Assembly: GCF_937951745.1 (NCBI RefSeq)
Contig: NZ_CALFBQ010000044.1
Span: forward strand, 22,803 to 86,802
Direction of reading: 5' to 3'
Length of the DNA: 64,000 nt
Source of the DNA: an uncultured Chloroflexus sp.
GTDB lineage: Bacteria; Chloroflexota; Chloroflexia; Chloroflexales; Chloroflexaceae
The position numbers and the translations under genes are program-made. The notes under the pieces were generated by a model. That model saw nothing but the letters and a program-made list of their open reading frames with translations. It searched no databases and was not told the origin of the DNA. This document shows positions 46,153 through 55,011 of this stretch, in pieces; within the stretch, counting starts at the first letter, position 1, and each line of letters opens with the position of its first letter.

Positions 46153-46716
46153 TTACAGCTTGGTCTCTTTTTCTTCGACAACGACTTGGGATGGATCGAG
46201 AACGCCGAGGAAGGCGGCAAAGTACTTAATCGCTTCAGAAATACCCTGAATGATCAGCAGAATCGGACTGACGAGAATAAATGTTTTGATAATATAGCGT
46301 GGCAAACCGCCGGGATCAGGCGAATTTTCGCGAATGCGCCACGACTGTTCCACGTATGGCCAGCCGAAGTAGAGCAAGAGGCCGCAGAAGGGTAAGAGAA
46401 AGAACAATGTGCCTAGCAAATTGACCAACGCTTTGCGTTTGGGAGGGTAATTGCTGTAGAACACATCGACGCGCACATGTTCATTATGCTTTAGAGCATA
46501 CGCTGAGCCAAGGAGAAAAATCATTGAGAAGATATACCATTGGGCCTCGATGTAAAAATTTGACCCCAATGTAACCCCAATGGCACGACCAACATAACGA
46601 TTCGCGACATTCCAAACGCCGACCGCAACTACAATCGGCACCAAGATGTAGGCCAAGCGCCCAACCCATTCGGTGAAGGTGTCGATGATGCGTGAAAGAC
46701 GCAACAGTGCTTGCAC
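46153..46716 (-). CDS. dctQ: TRAP transporter small membrane subunit (DctQ)
   Basis: A 187-residue four-helix subunit that pairs with DctM. It shows WVGRLAYILVPIVVAVGVWN, SNFYIEAQWYIFSMIFLLGS and HNEHVRVDVFY, all typical of DctQ. I chose the GTG at 46716 with AAGGAAGG upstream; the longer frame to 46758 adds a charged run that would disturb the start. It is the first gene of the dctQ-dctM unit. Confidence 0.9.
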   Translation of the reverse strand: MQALLRLSRIIDTFTEWVGRLAYILVPIVVAVGVWNVANRYVGRAIGVTLGSNFYIEAQWYIFSMIFLLGSAYALKHNEHVRVDVFYSNYPPKRKALVNLLGTLFFLLPFCGLLLYFGWPYVEQSWRIRENSPDPGGLPRYIIKTFILVSPILLIIQGISEAIKYFAAFLGVLDPSQVVVEEKETKL

Positions 46717-46951
46717 TTCAACCCTTCCTTCCCTGCTGGAAACGAGGATACGAAACACAAAGATGAAGCGTAGCGGAGCATTGCGGCAACCGCCATTATG
46801 AACAGCAATGCGGAGATGCTTGAACTATCGATATGGGAATTCACAACTTTATAGCCTAAATAGTACACGGAATCACACGCTTTGTCAAAATAAGCGGCGT
46901 ACCGGCTTGCGCCAGTACGCCAACCGATGTTCGTATTGCGCCCCAATCACG

Positions 46952-48787
46952 TTATTCGTGCGTCGCACCCCATTTCTCTGGCATACGCCAGAGACTCGAG
47001 AGAATAAGATCACGCACCGACAATAACTCTTTCGGCAAGCGATCGTACAGCTTGATGAAGAGATCCTCGTGGAGCAAAATTTCTTGCTGCCACTCGCTCA
47101 CATCACACTCCATCACTTGTTCAAACTGCGCCGGGCTGAAATCAAGCCCGCGCCAATCAAGATCTTCGTACCGCGGCACCCAGCCGATCGGAGTTTCCAC
47201 ACTCACCGCTTGCCCATGTGCCCGTTCGATGATCCACTTCAACACGCGCAGATTCTCTCCGAACCCCGGCCAGATGAACTCGCCCTGTTCATTCTTGCGG
47301 AACCAGTTGACGCTAAAGATGCGCGGCGGATTCTTGAGCCGGCGGCCAAAGCTGAGCCAGTGGTTGAAGTAGTCACCCATGTGATAGCCGGCAAACGGCA
47401 GCATCGCAAATGGATCGCGACGCACGACACCTTGCTGGCCCATCGCCGCCGCCGTCGTCTCCGATCCCATCGTCGCGGCTAAATAGACACCGTAGGTCCA
47501 GTTGAACGCTTGATAGACCAACGGTATTGTACGGCTGCGGCGCCCGCCAAAGATAAAGGCCTCGATTGGCACGCCGTTCGGGTTTTCCCATTCGGGGTCA
47601 ATCGCCGGATTTTGGGTTGCCGGCGCGGTGAAACGCGCATTGGGGTGAGCAGCCAACCGTCCGCAGCCGGGAGTCCAATCGCGGCCTTGCCAATCGATCA
47701 GATGGGCTGGCGGTTCATCAGTCATGCCCTCCCACCAGACATCGCCATCGTCGGTTAGCGCGACATTGGTAAAGATCGTGTTCGCCCGGCAGCTTTCCAT
47801 TGCGTTAGGGTTGGTTTTATACGACGTACCCGGCGCAACACCGAAATAGCCGGATTCGGGGTTGATTGCATAGAGTTTACCGTCAGGGCCGGGTTTGATC
47901 CACGCAATATCATCGCCAACGGTGGTAACTTCCCACCCTTCACGCTTAAAATGCTCTGGCGGAATAAGCATCGCAAAATTGGTTTTGCCGCAAGCTGACG
48001 GGAAAGCCGCTGCTACATACGTCTTACGCCCGCTCGGCTCTTTCACGCCGAGGATGAGCATGTGCTCGGCCAGCCAACCCTCTTGGCGGGCCATCACCGA
48101 CGCGATGCGCAAGGCAAAGCACTTTTTGCCAAGCAGGGCATTGCCGCCATAACCCGATCCAAAGCTCCAGATCGAGCGCTCTTCGGGGAAGTGGACAATA
48201 TACTTGGTCGGGTTGCAGGGCCACGGCACATCGGGCTGCCCCATCTCGAGCGGCGCACCAACGCTGTGCAGACAGGGAATGTACTCGCCATCTTCACCTA
48301 ATATGTCGTAGATCTTGGTCGAGACCCGCGTCATAATGTGCATATTAACCACGACATACGGCGAGTCGGTCAATTCGATACCGATATGAGCAATTGGCGA
48401 CCCGATCGGCCCCATACTGAAGGGGATGACGTACAAGACGCGCCCGCGCATGCTGCCTTTAAACAACTTCAGCAGGATCTCCTTCATCTCTTTCGGTGCC
48501 ATCCAGTTATTGGTGGGGCCGGCATCGTCTTTCGAGATACTACAGATAAACGTGCGGTCTTCGACACGAGCAACATCAGAGGGATCCGAGCGGGCAAGAA
48601 AGCTGTTGGGGCGGAGTTTGGGGTTGAGGCGGATGAACGTTCCCTTTTCCACCATCTGGTTGCAGAGCATATCGTATTCGGCCTGCGTACCATCACAGAA
48701 GTGAACCTGTGACGGCTCGCAGAGGTCGACAATTTCTTGAATCCACTCGCGAAGCCGATGGTGCCGAATGTATGCGGGGAACTGCAT
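46952..48787 (-). CDS. pckG: Phosphoenolpyruvate carboxykinase (GTP)
   Basis: Interconverts oxaloacetate plus GTP with PEP plus CO2, the entry to gluconeogenesis. The 611-residue product has the oxaloacetate-binding region around [17 protein letters not shown], the P-loop with hyperreactive Cys in [13 protein letters not shown], the metal site VGDDIAWI and [13 protein letters not shown] chose the ATG at 48787 with GGAGG 6 bases before it; the longer frame to 49108 runs over the secG promoter. Useful in an organism that fixes carbon into C4 and C3 acids. Confidence 0.96.
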   Translation of the reverse strand: MQFPAYIRHHRLREWIQEIVDLCEPSQVHFCDGTQAEYDMLCNQMVEKGTFIRLNPKLRPNSFLARSDPSDVARVEDRTFICSISKDDAGPTNNWMAPKEMKEILLKLFKGSMRGRVLYVIPFSMGPIGSPIAHIGIELTDSPYVVVNMHIMTRVSTKIYDILGEDGEYIPCLHSVGAPLEMGQPDVPWPCNPTKYIVHFPEERSIWSFGSGYGGNALLGKKCFALRIASVMARQEGWLAEHMLILGVKEPSGRKTYVAAAFPSACGKTNFAMLIPPEHFKREGWEVTTVGDDIAWIKPGPDGKLYAINPESGYFGVAPGTSYKTNPNAMESCRANTIFTNVALTDDGDVWWEGMTDEPPAHLIDWQGRDWTPGCGRLAAHPNARFTAPATQNPAIDPEWENPNGVPIEAFIFGGRRSRTIPLVYQAFNWTYGVYLAATMGSETTAAAMGQQGVVRRDPFAMLPFAGYHMGDYFNHWLSFGRRLKNPPRIFSVNWFRKNEQGEFIWPGFGENLRVLKWIIERAHGQAVSVETPIGWVPRYEDLDWRGLDFSPAQFEQVMECDVSEWQQEILLHEDLFIKLYDRLPKELLSVRDLILSSLWRMPEKWGATHE

Positions 48788-49110
48788 ACGATCCTCCCTC
48801 TCTATATTATGGCCACAACCGGGGATGATAGCTGTGACGGCTTGCACGAGTGTGATCATAGCATAGAATGCGCGCTTGTGTAGATATGAAGCTGTAGCCT
48901 TTCGGCAACAATTGCGCAACCAACTAACTGGTGCTGGAACGCTTCGAGACATAGGTGCGTAGATCGCACGCAGGGGCATGAACCCTATGACGAATAGGGG
49001 ACGCGGCAAGCCATGCCGTATCGAGCGGAGCACGCCGATTGATACTCTGTGGTATACTAATGTGCCTGCATAATGCAGCGACAAACGTCGATATGAGGAG
49101 CAAGGCACCT
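48788..49110. other. Divergent intergenic region pckG / secG
   Basis: About 320 bases with no gene. It holds an extended -10 TGGTATACT at about 49050-49059 on the plus strand, about 55 bases before secG. The pckG promoter should be here but no clear box was found. Confidence 0.5.
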
Positions 49111-49326
49111 ATGGAAACCGCTCTCTACATTGCGATTTTGGTTATTAGCGCCGTTATGAGCGTGCTGGTGATTTTGCAATCGCGCGGCGGCGGTCTCAAC
49201 CGCGACACCAGCTCGATGTATCGCACGCGCCGCGGCATTGAAAAGACGCTGTATCAGGCCACGATTGCGCTGGGAGTAAGCTTTTTACTACTCGCGCTGA
49301 TCACCAGTCTCCCCATTTTCAATTAA
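49111..49326 (+). CDS. secG: Preprotein translocase subunit SecG
   Basis: A 71-residue two-helix protein. LYIAILVISAVMSVLVILQS, then RGGGLNRDTSSMYRTRRGIEK without gaps, then a second helix ALGVSFLLLALITSL is the SecG pattern (VILQ.G.GGG...F). GAGGAG upstream of the ATG at 49111. It stimulates SecYEG translocation. The next gene starts 3 bases after its stop. Confidence 0.92.
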   Translation: METALYIAILVISAVMSVLVILQSRGGGLNRDTSSMYRTRRGIEKTLYQATIALGVSFLLLALITSLPIFN

Positions 49327-49329
49327 GGT

Positions 49330-50994
49330 ATGGCACGCCGGATTCGTTGGCAGATTGCGATCGCGCTCGCAGGGATCGGGGTGATTGTCGTCTTGTTTGG
49401 CCGCTTGGCAGCGCTGAGCGCTTCCACCGATAATCCGGCCACCGGCGGCGTCTATCGCGAGGCGGTGGTCGGTACGCCGGTGATGCCGATCCCGTTGCTA
49501 AATGATCCCGCTGCCGATCCGGCCGGGCGGGCATTGATCAGCTTGCTCTTCGAGGGGCTGACTCGCATCGGGGTTGATGGTTTGATCGAGCCGGCTTTGG
49601 CCGAAGGGTATACGGTTGACGCCACTGGCGAAATCTATACCTTCACGTTGCGGCCGGGATTGCGCTGGCACGACGGCACGCCGCTTACTGCCGATGACGT
49701 GGTCTTTACCCTGCGCACCCTCCAAGAGCTAGAGCAGGCCGGTGAGCCGGCAGTCGCTAGCTTCTGGCGCACCATTCTGATCGAACGAGTCGATAATCGC
49801 ACAGTACGATTTATTCTGTCAGGGCCATTTGCTCCCTTCCCGGTCTTAGCCCGCGTGCCGATCCTCCCAGCCCATCTACTGCGCACCATTCCACCAACCG
49901 CATGGCCTGCCAGCGAGTTCGCCCGCCAATTGATCGGCAGCGGGCCATTCCGGTTGGCCGAATTGCGACCTGAATCGGCACTGTTAACAGCTAACCCAAC
50001 GTATTACAACGGGCGACCGTTTCTCGATCAGATCGAATTGCGCTTCATCGCTACCCCCGAAGCAGCGATTGCAGCCCTTTCGCGCGGTGAGGTCATGGGG
50101 TTCGCAGAACGCTGGGGCACCAACCTGCGCGCGGTTGATCTGCCCGGCAACGAACAGCGTATCGTTTTGCCGGTTGATGAGTATACCGTTCTGACCTTTA
50201 ACCTCCGCTTGCCGCTGTTTCAAGAAATACCCCTTCGCCGCGCGCTGGCGCTCGGTCTCAACCGCGATGCGTTAATTGAAACGGCGATCAATGGGTTGGC
50301 CCAGCCAATCGATACACCGCTTTTGCCCGGCACATGGGCCGATGATCCAGCCATTCGCCGGATACCTGCCGATCCGGCGGCCGCAGCCGACCGGTTGGCC
50401 GAAATTGATTTTGAACCGGGCAGTGATGGCATCCGCCAGCGCGGCACGCAACGGCTCAGCTTTACCCTGCTGGTTGATCAGGATGAACGCCGGCTGGCAG
50501 TGGCACAAGCCGTCTCAACCCAGTGGCGAGCGATTGGGGTCGAGGTAACGGTTGAATCGGTAGATAGCATGACGCTGACCGATCGCTTGCGGCGCGGTGA
50601 TTTTATGACCGCGATCCATACTTGGACCCGGATCGGCCCTGATCCCGATCCGTATAGTTTGTGGCATTCCAGTCAGGCCGCTAGCGGACTCAATTACGCC
50701 GGTTTGAACGATAGCCGGATCGACCTGCTGCTCGAACAGGCGCGGTCTGAACCAGAGTTAGTGGCTCGTGCCGAGCTATACCATGCGTTTCAACAACGTT
50801 GGCTCGAGCTGTCACCAGCGATTACTCTCTACCAACCGATGTATGTCATCGTCAGCACTGCTAATCTGCAAGGACGCGCCTTCGCTAACCCCGATTTCGC
50901 CGGCCAGACCTTATTTGGCGCTGAAGATCGCTTCCGTGATGTGCGGCGTTGGTTTATGAATACCTTCCGCCGGATCGAGGGTGATTTACCGTAG
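49330..50994 (+). CDS. Family 5 extracellular solute-binding protein (peptide/nickel ABC type)
   Basis: A 554-residue receptor with an N-terminal membrane anchor (WQIAIALAGIGVIVVLFG). The fold is marked by VDATGEIYTFTLRPGLRWHDG with TPLTADDVVFTLR, IGSGPFRL and the C-terminal LWHSSQAASGLNYAGLNDSRID. It is co-transcribed with secG (3-base gap), but no permease or ATPase genes follow, so it must work with a transporter coded elsewhere. Its end overlaps the convergent PyrK-like gene by 9 bases. Confidence 0.9.
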   Translation: MARRIRWQIAIALAGIGVIVVLFGRLAALSASTDNPATGGVYREAVVGTPVMPIPLLNDPAADPAGRALISLLFEGLTRIGVDGLIEPALAEGYTVDATGEIYTFTLRPGLRWHDGTPLTADDVVFTLRTLQELEQAGEPAVASFWRTILIERVDNRTVRFILSGPFAPFPVLARVPILPAHLLRTIPPTAWPASEFARQLIGSGPFRLAELRPESALLTANPTYYNGRPFLDQIELRFIATPEAAIAALSRGEVMGFAERWGTNLRAVDLPGNEQRIVLPVDEYTVLTFNLRLPLFQEIPLRRALALGLNRDALIETAINGLAQPIDTPLLPGTWADDPAIRRIPADPAAAADRLAEIDFEPGSDGIRQRGTQRLSFTLLVDQDERRLAVAQAVSTQWRAIGVEVTVESVDSMTLTDRLRRGDFMTAIHTWTRIGPDPDPYSLWHSSQAASGLNYAGLNDSRIDLLLEQARSEPELVARAELYHAFQQRWLELSPAITLYQPMYVIVSTANLQGRAFANPDFAGQTLFGAEDRFRDVRRWFMNTFRRIEGDLP

Positions 50995-51753
50995 ATCGCG
51001 CAAATCAAATACCGGCCCTTCGACACACCGCCGTTGCCAACCGTTGCGCGTCTCGATTTGGCAGGCCCGGCAGATACCCAACCCGCACGGCAACGGCCCT
51101 GCCACTACCACCTGTGCTAGACCGCGATCCCAACGCAAGCGCGCCGACCGCATCGCAGCGGTTGCTTGACTCAGCAAGCTTGGTGGTAGCGCAAACAATA
51201 CCTGATCAGCCCAACAAATAGGACTGCTGGGCGAATGCGCAGCTAGCAGTTCAAACAATCCCCCCTCACCGGCAGCGCTTGTCTGCACCTCAACCGTTTC
51301 AGGCAAGAGAAATGGCGGCGGGAGGTACCCCTTGTCGCCACCTAACAGCAGCGCTATGCTCAGCCGGCTAGCATAGCGACGGGCAACGAAGAGCAGAACC
51401 GGCAACGCCGTCCCCACCCCCGCCAATAAGAGGGTATGCGTCGTCGGCGCCGGCCCAAACGGCGTCCCTAACGGTGCGCAGAGATCGAGGATAGCGCCCG
51501 CTGGCAGGTCAATCAGCCACGCGAGCGCCGGATCGCGTGGGTCAATGATCAACTCAACCTCGCCCTTCGTTGTATCGGCGCCGGCAAGAAAGACTGCCGG
51601 CCACAACAGTGGATCGAGGCTGCGTGAGGGACGCACAAGGGCATACTGGCCGGGTTGCGCAATGCGCGCCAACCCCGGCGCAGTGACACTCAACCAGACT
51701 AAACCCTCAAATTGATAGCGTTCATGGATAGCGGCGGTATAATAGAGTTGCAT
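50986..51753 (-). CDS. PyrK-like FAD/[2Fe-2S] electron-transfer protein
   Basis: A 255-residue ferredoxin-reductase-fold protein. It has a complete [2Fe-2S] motif, Cys-x4-Cys-x2-Cys-x11-Cys, in CGLGICRACQIETRNGWQRR and the following Cys, then GPVFDL, as in PyrK of type 1B dihydroorotate dehydrogenase. The usual FAD-binding RxYS/RPIS text is replaced by DPLLWPAVFL, and the NAD region is diverged. A PyrD-like gene lies 2.2 kb away on the same strand. Its function may be electron transfer in a modified system. Confidence 0.75.
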   Translation of the reverse strand: MQLYYTAAIHERYQFEGLVWLSVTAPGLARIAQPGQYALVRPSRSLDPLLWPAVFLAGADTTKGEVELIIDPRDPALAWLIDLPAGAILDLCAPLGTPFGPAPTTHTLLLAGVGTALPVLLFVARRYASRLSIALLLGGDKGYLPPPFLLPETVEVQTSAAGEGGLFELLAAHSPSSPICWADQVLFALPPSLLSQATAAMRSARLRWDRGLAQVVVAGPLPCGLGICRACQIETRNGWQRRCVEGPVFDLRDLR

Positions 51754-51894
51754 GCGAGCAATCCTTATTGAGCCAAACCAATGGCATCATCAATAAGATT
51801 GGTTTGGGCTGTACGCAATATGGTTGCACTCTCGCGATACGATTAAACATCCCCTTGGTATCACTATCATCGCAACACAACCGGGTGATACGAT

Positions 51895-53991
51895 ATGAGC
51901 CGCTCTAGGACAACGGCTGACCCTTCGATAGCGTGGCTCGCTCAACCCCTCATGCAATCAGGTTGGCTCAGCCATATGACCCACGGCGAGCTATTCCTGC
52001 TGCTCGCGAGCCTTGCTCTGTACCTCTACACTCGACTTACCCACCTGACGGTATTTCCGATCTACTTCTTTTGCGATGAAGCGATCCATGGGGTATTGGC
52101 CCGCGATCTCGTCGCCAATGGCTTTCGCGACAGCAACGGTGTTTGGCTACCGCCCTACTTTCAAAACGCCGGCATGTGGAATTTAAGCCTGAGCGTCTAT
52201 CTGCATGCGTTCAGCATTCTCCTCTTCGGGTTCGACCGGTCGATCTGGTTTACCCGCGCCACATCGGTTGTTGCCAGCTTGCTCGCTCCGCTCGGCATTG
52301 CGGCGCTGCTCCGCTTTGGCTACCACGACCGGCGCTGGTGGCTCGGCATCCTCGTGATCTGCGCCATGCCGGCGTGGTTTATCCATTCGCGCACCGCGTT
52401 CGAGACCGTCTTGATGGTTGCGTGCTATGCTGGGTTTCTCGCGGCGTATATGGCCTATCGGTATTATGATGATCGCTGGATCGCGGCTGCAATCTTGTTT
52501 GGCGCAGCAACATTCTACAGCTATGCCAACGGGCAAGGGGTGATGTTGGTCAGCGGTACGCTCCTCTTCCTCAGCGATATCCGTTACCATCTCAGCCGTC
52601 CACCCCAACGTCTCTGGCTCGCTCTTGGGATGTTCGCGCTCACCCTCGTGCCACTGATTCGGTTCCGTTGGCTCCAGCCCAACGCGACGGTAGAGCATTT
52701 ACGCACGCTCCATTCCTATTGGCTGAAACCGTTGCCGCTCACCGAGAAGATCGAGCGGTTTGTCACCATTTACGCCCAAGGCCTTGATCCGCGCTACTGG
52801 TTCTGGCCCAACACGATGGACCTCGACCGCCATCGCTTTCCCGACAGCGGCCATTTCCCGCTGTTCTTGTTACCATTTGTCCTCATTGGCTTGGCGATCT
52901 GCTTGTGGCGCTGGCGCGAATCGATCTACCGCTTGCCGATTGGCGCGCTCCTCGCTGCACCGTTTAGCAGCGCTTTGGTTGGGATTGCCGTCACCCGCGC
53001 GTTGGCGATGGTCATTACTGCCACGCTGCTCGCGGTGATCGGGGCCAGTTTCCTGATCGAACGGCTCCCGCACCGCTGGCAACGCCTCGTTACCCTGCTG
53101 TTCGGTCTCACCTTCGCGTTCAGCAGTTTGGTGATGCTCCGCACTGCCGTGCTCGGCGGACCGCTCTGGTTCCGCGACTACGGCCTGTACGGGATGCAGT
53201 ACGGCGCACAACAGCTCTTTGCCGAGACGATACCCGATCTCCTCGCCCGTGATTCGCAAACGACTCTACGAGTATCCACCACATGGGCTAATAACCCGAA
53301 CAGTTTTGTCGATTTTTTCCTCACCCCAGCGCAACGTCGCCGAATTGAGCTGATCACGATTGATGCGTACTTGTACCAGCGCCGTGATCTCGACCGGCAA
53401 CGCGATGTGTTCATTATGACAGCAGCCGAATTCGATCGCGCGCAGCAAAGCGGTAAATTCATCATGATGCCACCCGAACAGATTATTCCGTATCCTGATG
53501 GCAGTCCGGGCTTCTACGTGGTGCGACTGGAGTATGTCCCCACTATTGATGAGATTCTTGCCGCCGAGCGAGCCGAGCGCGCGACACTGGTGGAAGAGCC
53601 GCTCGTGATTGGCGGGCACGAGCTGATCATCGCGCATTCGCGGCTTGACATCGGCAGCATTACCGATCTCTTCGACGGCGATCCGCACACCCTCGCGCGC
53701 GGTCTTGAAGCCAATCCGCTCGTGATCGAACTGCGCTTTCCTCATCCCCTGCCGATCAGCGCGGTCGAGCTGATGCTGGGAACAATGGAACTCGACTTAA
53801 CGGTGACCGTAACCAACCCTGACGGCGAAACCCATGCCTTTCACCAGCCATACCACGAGCTGCCGCCGGATCCCACCGTGACGTTTGATTTCCCGCAACC
53901 GCTGCTGGCAACCAACCTCCGGCTCGATATCTTCCAACGAGGAGTCGGTGAACCGGCCCATATTCATGTGCGCGAGGTGCGCTGGCGGTAA
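51895..53991 (+). CDS. GT-C (family 39-like) membrane glycosyltransferase with C-terminal beta-sandwich
   Basis: A 698-residue protein. About ten membrane helices fill residues 30-430. The first external loop has the acidic motif FFCDEAIHG (Asp61, Glu62) expected for polyprenyl-phosphate-sugar GT-C enzymes. From about residue 560 a soluble region starts, and the last ~100 residues (GSITDLFDGDPHTLARGLEA, AVELMLG, VREVRWR) look like a discoidin-type carbohydrate-binding fold. It lies between the PyrK-like and PyrD-like genes on the other strand. Probably modifies surface proteins or glycans. Confidence 0.82.
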   Translation: MSRSRTTADPSIAWLAQPLMQSGWLSHMTHGELFLLLASLALYLYTRLTHLTVFPIYFFCDEAIHGVLARDLVANGFRDSNGVWLPPYFQNAGMWNLSLSVYLHAFSILLFGFDRSIWFTRATSVVASLLAPLGIAALLRFGYHDRRWWLGILVICAMPAWFIHSRTAFETVLMVACYAGFLAAYMAYRYYDDRWIAAAILFGAATFYSYANGQGVMLVSGTLLFLSDIRYHLSRPPQRLWLALGMFALTLVPLIRFRWLQPNATVEHLRTLHSYWLKPLPLTEKIERFVTIYAQGLDPRYWFWPNTMDLDRHRFPDSGHFPLFLLPFVLIGLAICLWRWRESIYRLPIGALLAAPFSSALVGIAVTRALAMVITATLLAVIGASFLIERLPHRWQRLVTLLFGLTFAFSSLVMLRTAVLGGPLWFRDYGLYGMQYGAQQLFAETIPDLLARDSQTTLRVSTTWANNPNSFVDFFLTPAQRRRIELITIDAYLYQRRDLDRQRDVFIMTAAEFDRAQQSGKFIMMPPEQIIPYPDGSPGFYVVRLEYVPTIDEILAAERAERATLVEEPLVIGGHELIIAHSRLDIGSITDLFDGDPHTLARGLEANPLVIELRFPHPLPISAVELMLGTMELDLTVTVTNPDGETHAFHQPYHELPPDPTVTFDFPQPLLATNLRLDIFQRGVGEPAHIHVREVRWR

Positions 53992-54001
53992 CAAACGCCG
54001 C

Positions 54002-54808
54002 CTATCGTTCCTCGGCAATCACCTTTGCGCGCCGCAGATCGGCGAGCAGCGCACTGGCCAACGCCACTGCCCGCGCGCCGGCATCGAGCATCGCGCGGGC
54101 ATGGTCCGGCGTAGCGACACCACCCATGCCGATCACGGGCGCTGCCACGGCGGCAGCCACCGCCGCAACCAACCGCAACGCAATCGGAAAGATCGCCGGG
54201 CCGCCTAGGCGGCCATAGACGAGGCTGCCATCAGCTTGGGGCATACAGGCCGGCAACCCACCGATCAGCGCAATCGCATCAGCGCCGGCGGCAATGCTCG
54301 CCTGCGCCACTGCCACCGGATCGGGCAGCTCACCGGGCAGCCGGATAAGGAGGGGGAGCAGCGTGGCCCGGCGCACAGCCGTGACCCGTTGGGCAGCTTC
54401 GGAAGCGGTCAGTGCCGGCAGCGCCAACTCAAAGCCGGCAATGCCCGGCACATCGGTGAGTTCGGCGGCAACTGCAGCCGCATCAGCGCCAGCAATACTG
54501 ACCAAGACTGGCACGTGATAGCCAGCCCAGCGGGGGGCCAATCGTTCGCGCACTTGTTTAACGCCTAAACTCGCGCCGCCGTGATGGTAGAGCACACCAG
54601 CAGGGGTAGCCAACACCTGCGGTTGGCCGCGCCTGCCGGCAACCGTCACCGTTGAGCAGATAATCGCGCCAAGGCCGTGATCGGCCGCAGGTTGCGTCAG
54701 CCCCAGCCAGCGCGCCACGCTGACCACATCGCCAAGGCTGCCGGCAGCGGCGATGACCGGGGTGGCGATAGTGAGCGTGTGCGGGTTGTCGGGGGCAAGG
54801 TCGATCAT
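54002..54808 (-). CDS. PyrD-like TIM-barrel protein lacking dihydroorotate-site residues
   Basis: The 268-residue product has the overall type 1 dihydroorotate dehydrogenase layout: TPVIAAAGSLGDV at the N-terminus, TVTVAGRRGQPQVLATPAG, and the phosphate-site text YGRLGGPAIFPIALRLV and VIGMGGVATPDHARAML. Key residues are missing: the KTVT lysine is Ser52, the LNAIGLQN asparagines are replaced by LYHHGGAS, and the NISCPN loop with the catalytic Cys reads ELALPAL (127-133). It may bind FMN but should not oxidise dihydroorotate. ATG at 54808; no good ribosome site. Possible partner of the PyrK-like protein. Confidence 0.72.
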   Translation of the reverse strand: MIDLAPDNPHTLTIATPVIAAAGSLGDVVSVARWLGLTQPAADHGLGAIICSTVTVAGRRGQPQVLATPAGVLYHHGGASLGVKQVRERLAPRWAGYHVPVLVSIAGADAAAVAAELTDVPGIAGFELALPALTASEAAQRVTAVRRATLLPLLIRLPGELPDPVAVAQASIAAGADAIALIGGLPACMPQADGSLVYGRLGGPAIFPIALRLVAAVAAAVAAPVIGMGGVATPDHARAMLDAGARAVALASALLADLRRAKVIAEER

Positions 54809-55011
54809 GACAGGAAGAGCCGTGAACAAGGGGCGCAAGATTGAGCAGTTATTATTATAGTATAGAACCTCTCAACGTATCACCGGTTTGCACTCGCCCT
54901 TGTAGGAGATGGCTGCGCCGTGCGAAGACGTGCTCTGTTGTCATTGCGAAGGCGCGCAGCGCCCGCAGCAATCTCCTGCTCTAGCGAGCGCAACCCCTTG
55001 TTTGAAGATGT

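Noticed and set aside
48788..49108. N-terminal extension of 107 residues for PEP carboxykinase
   Set aside because: The internal ATG at 48787 has GGAGG in front and matches the family start; the extension has no similarity and covers the secG promoter region.
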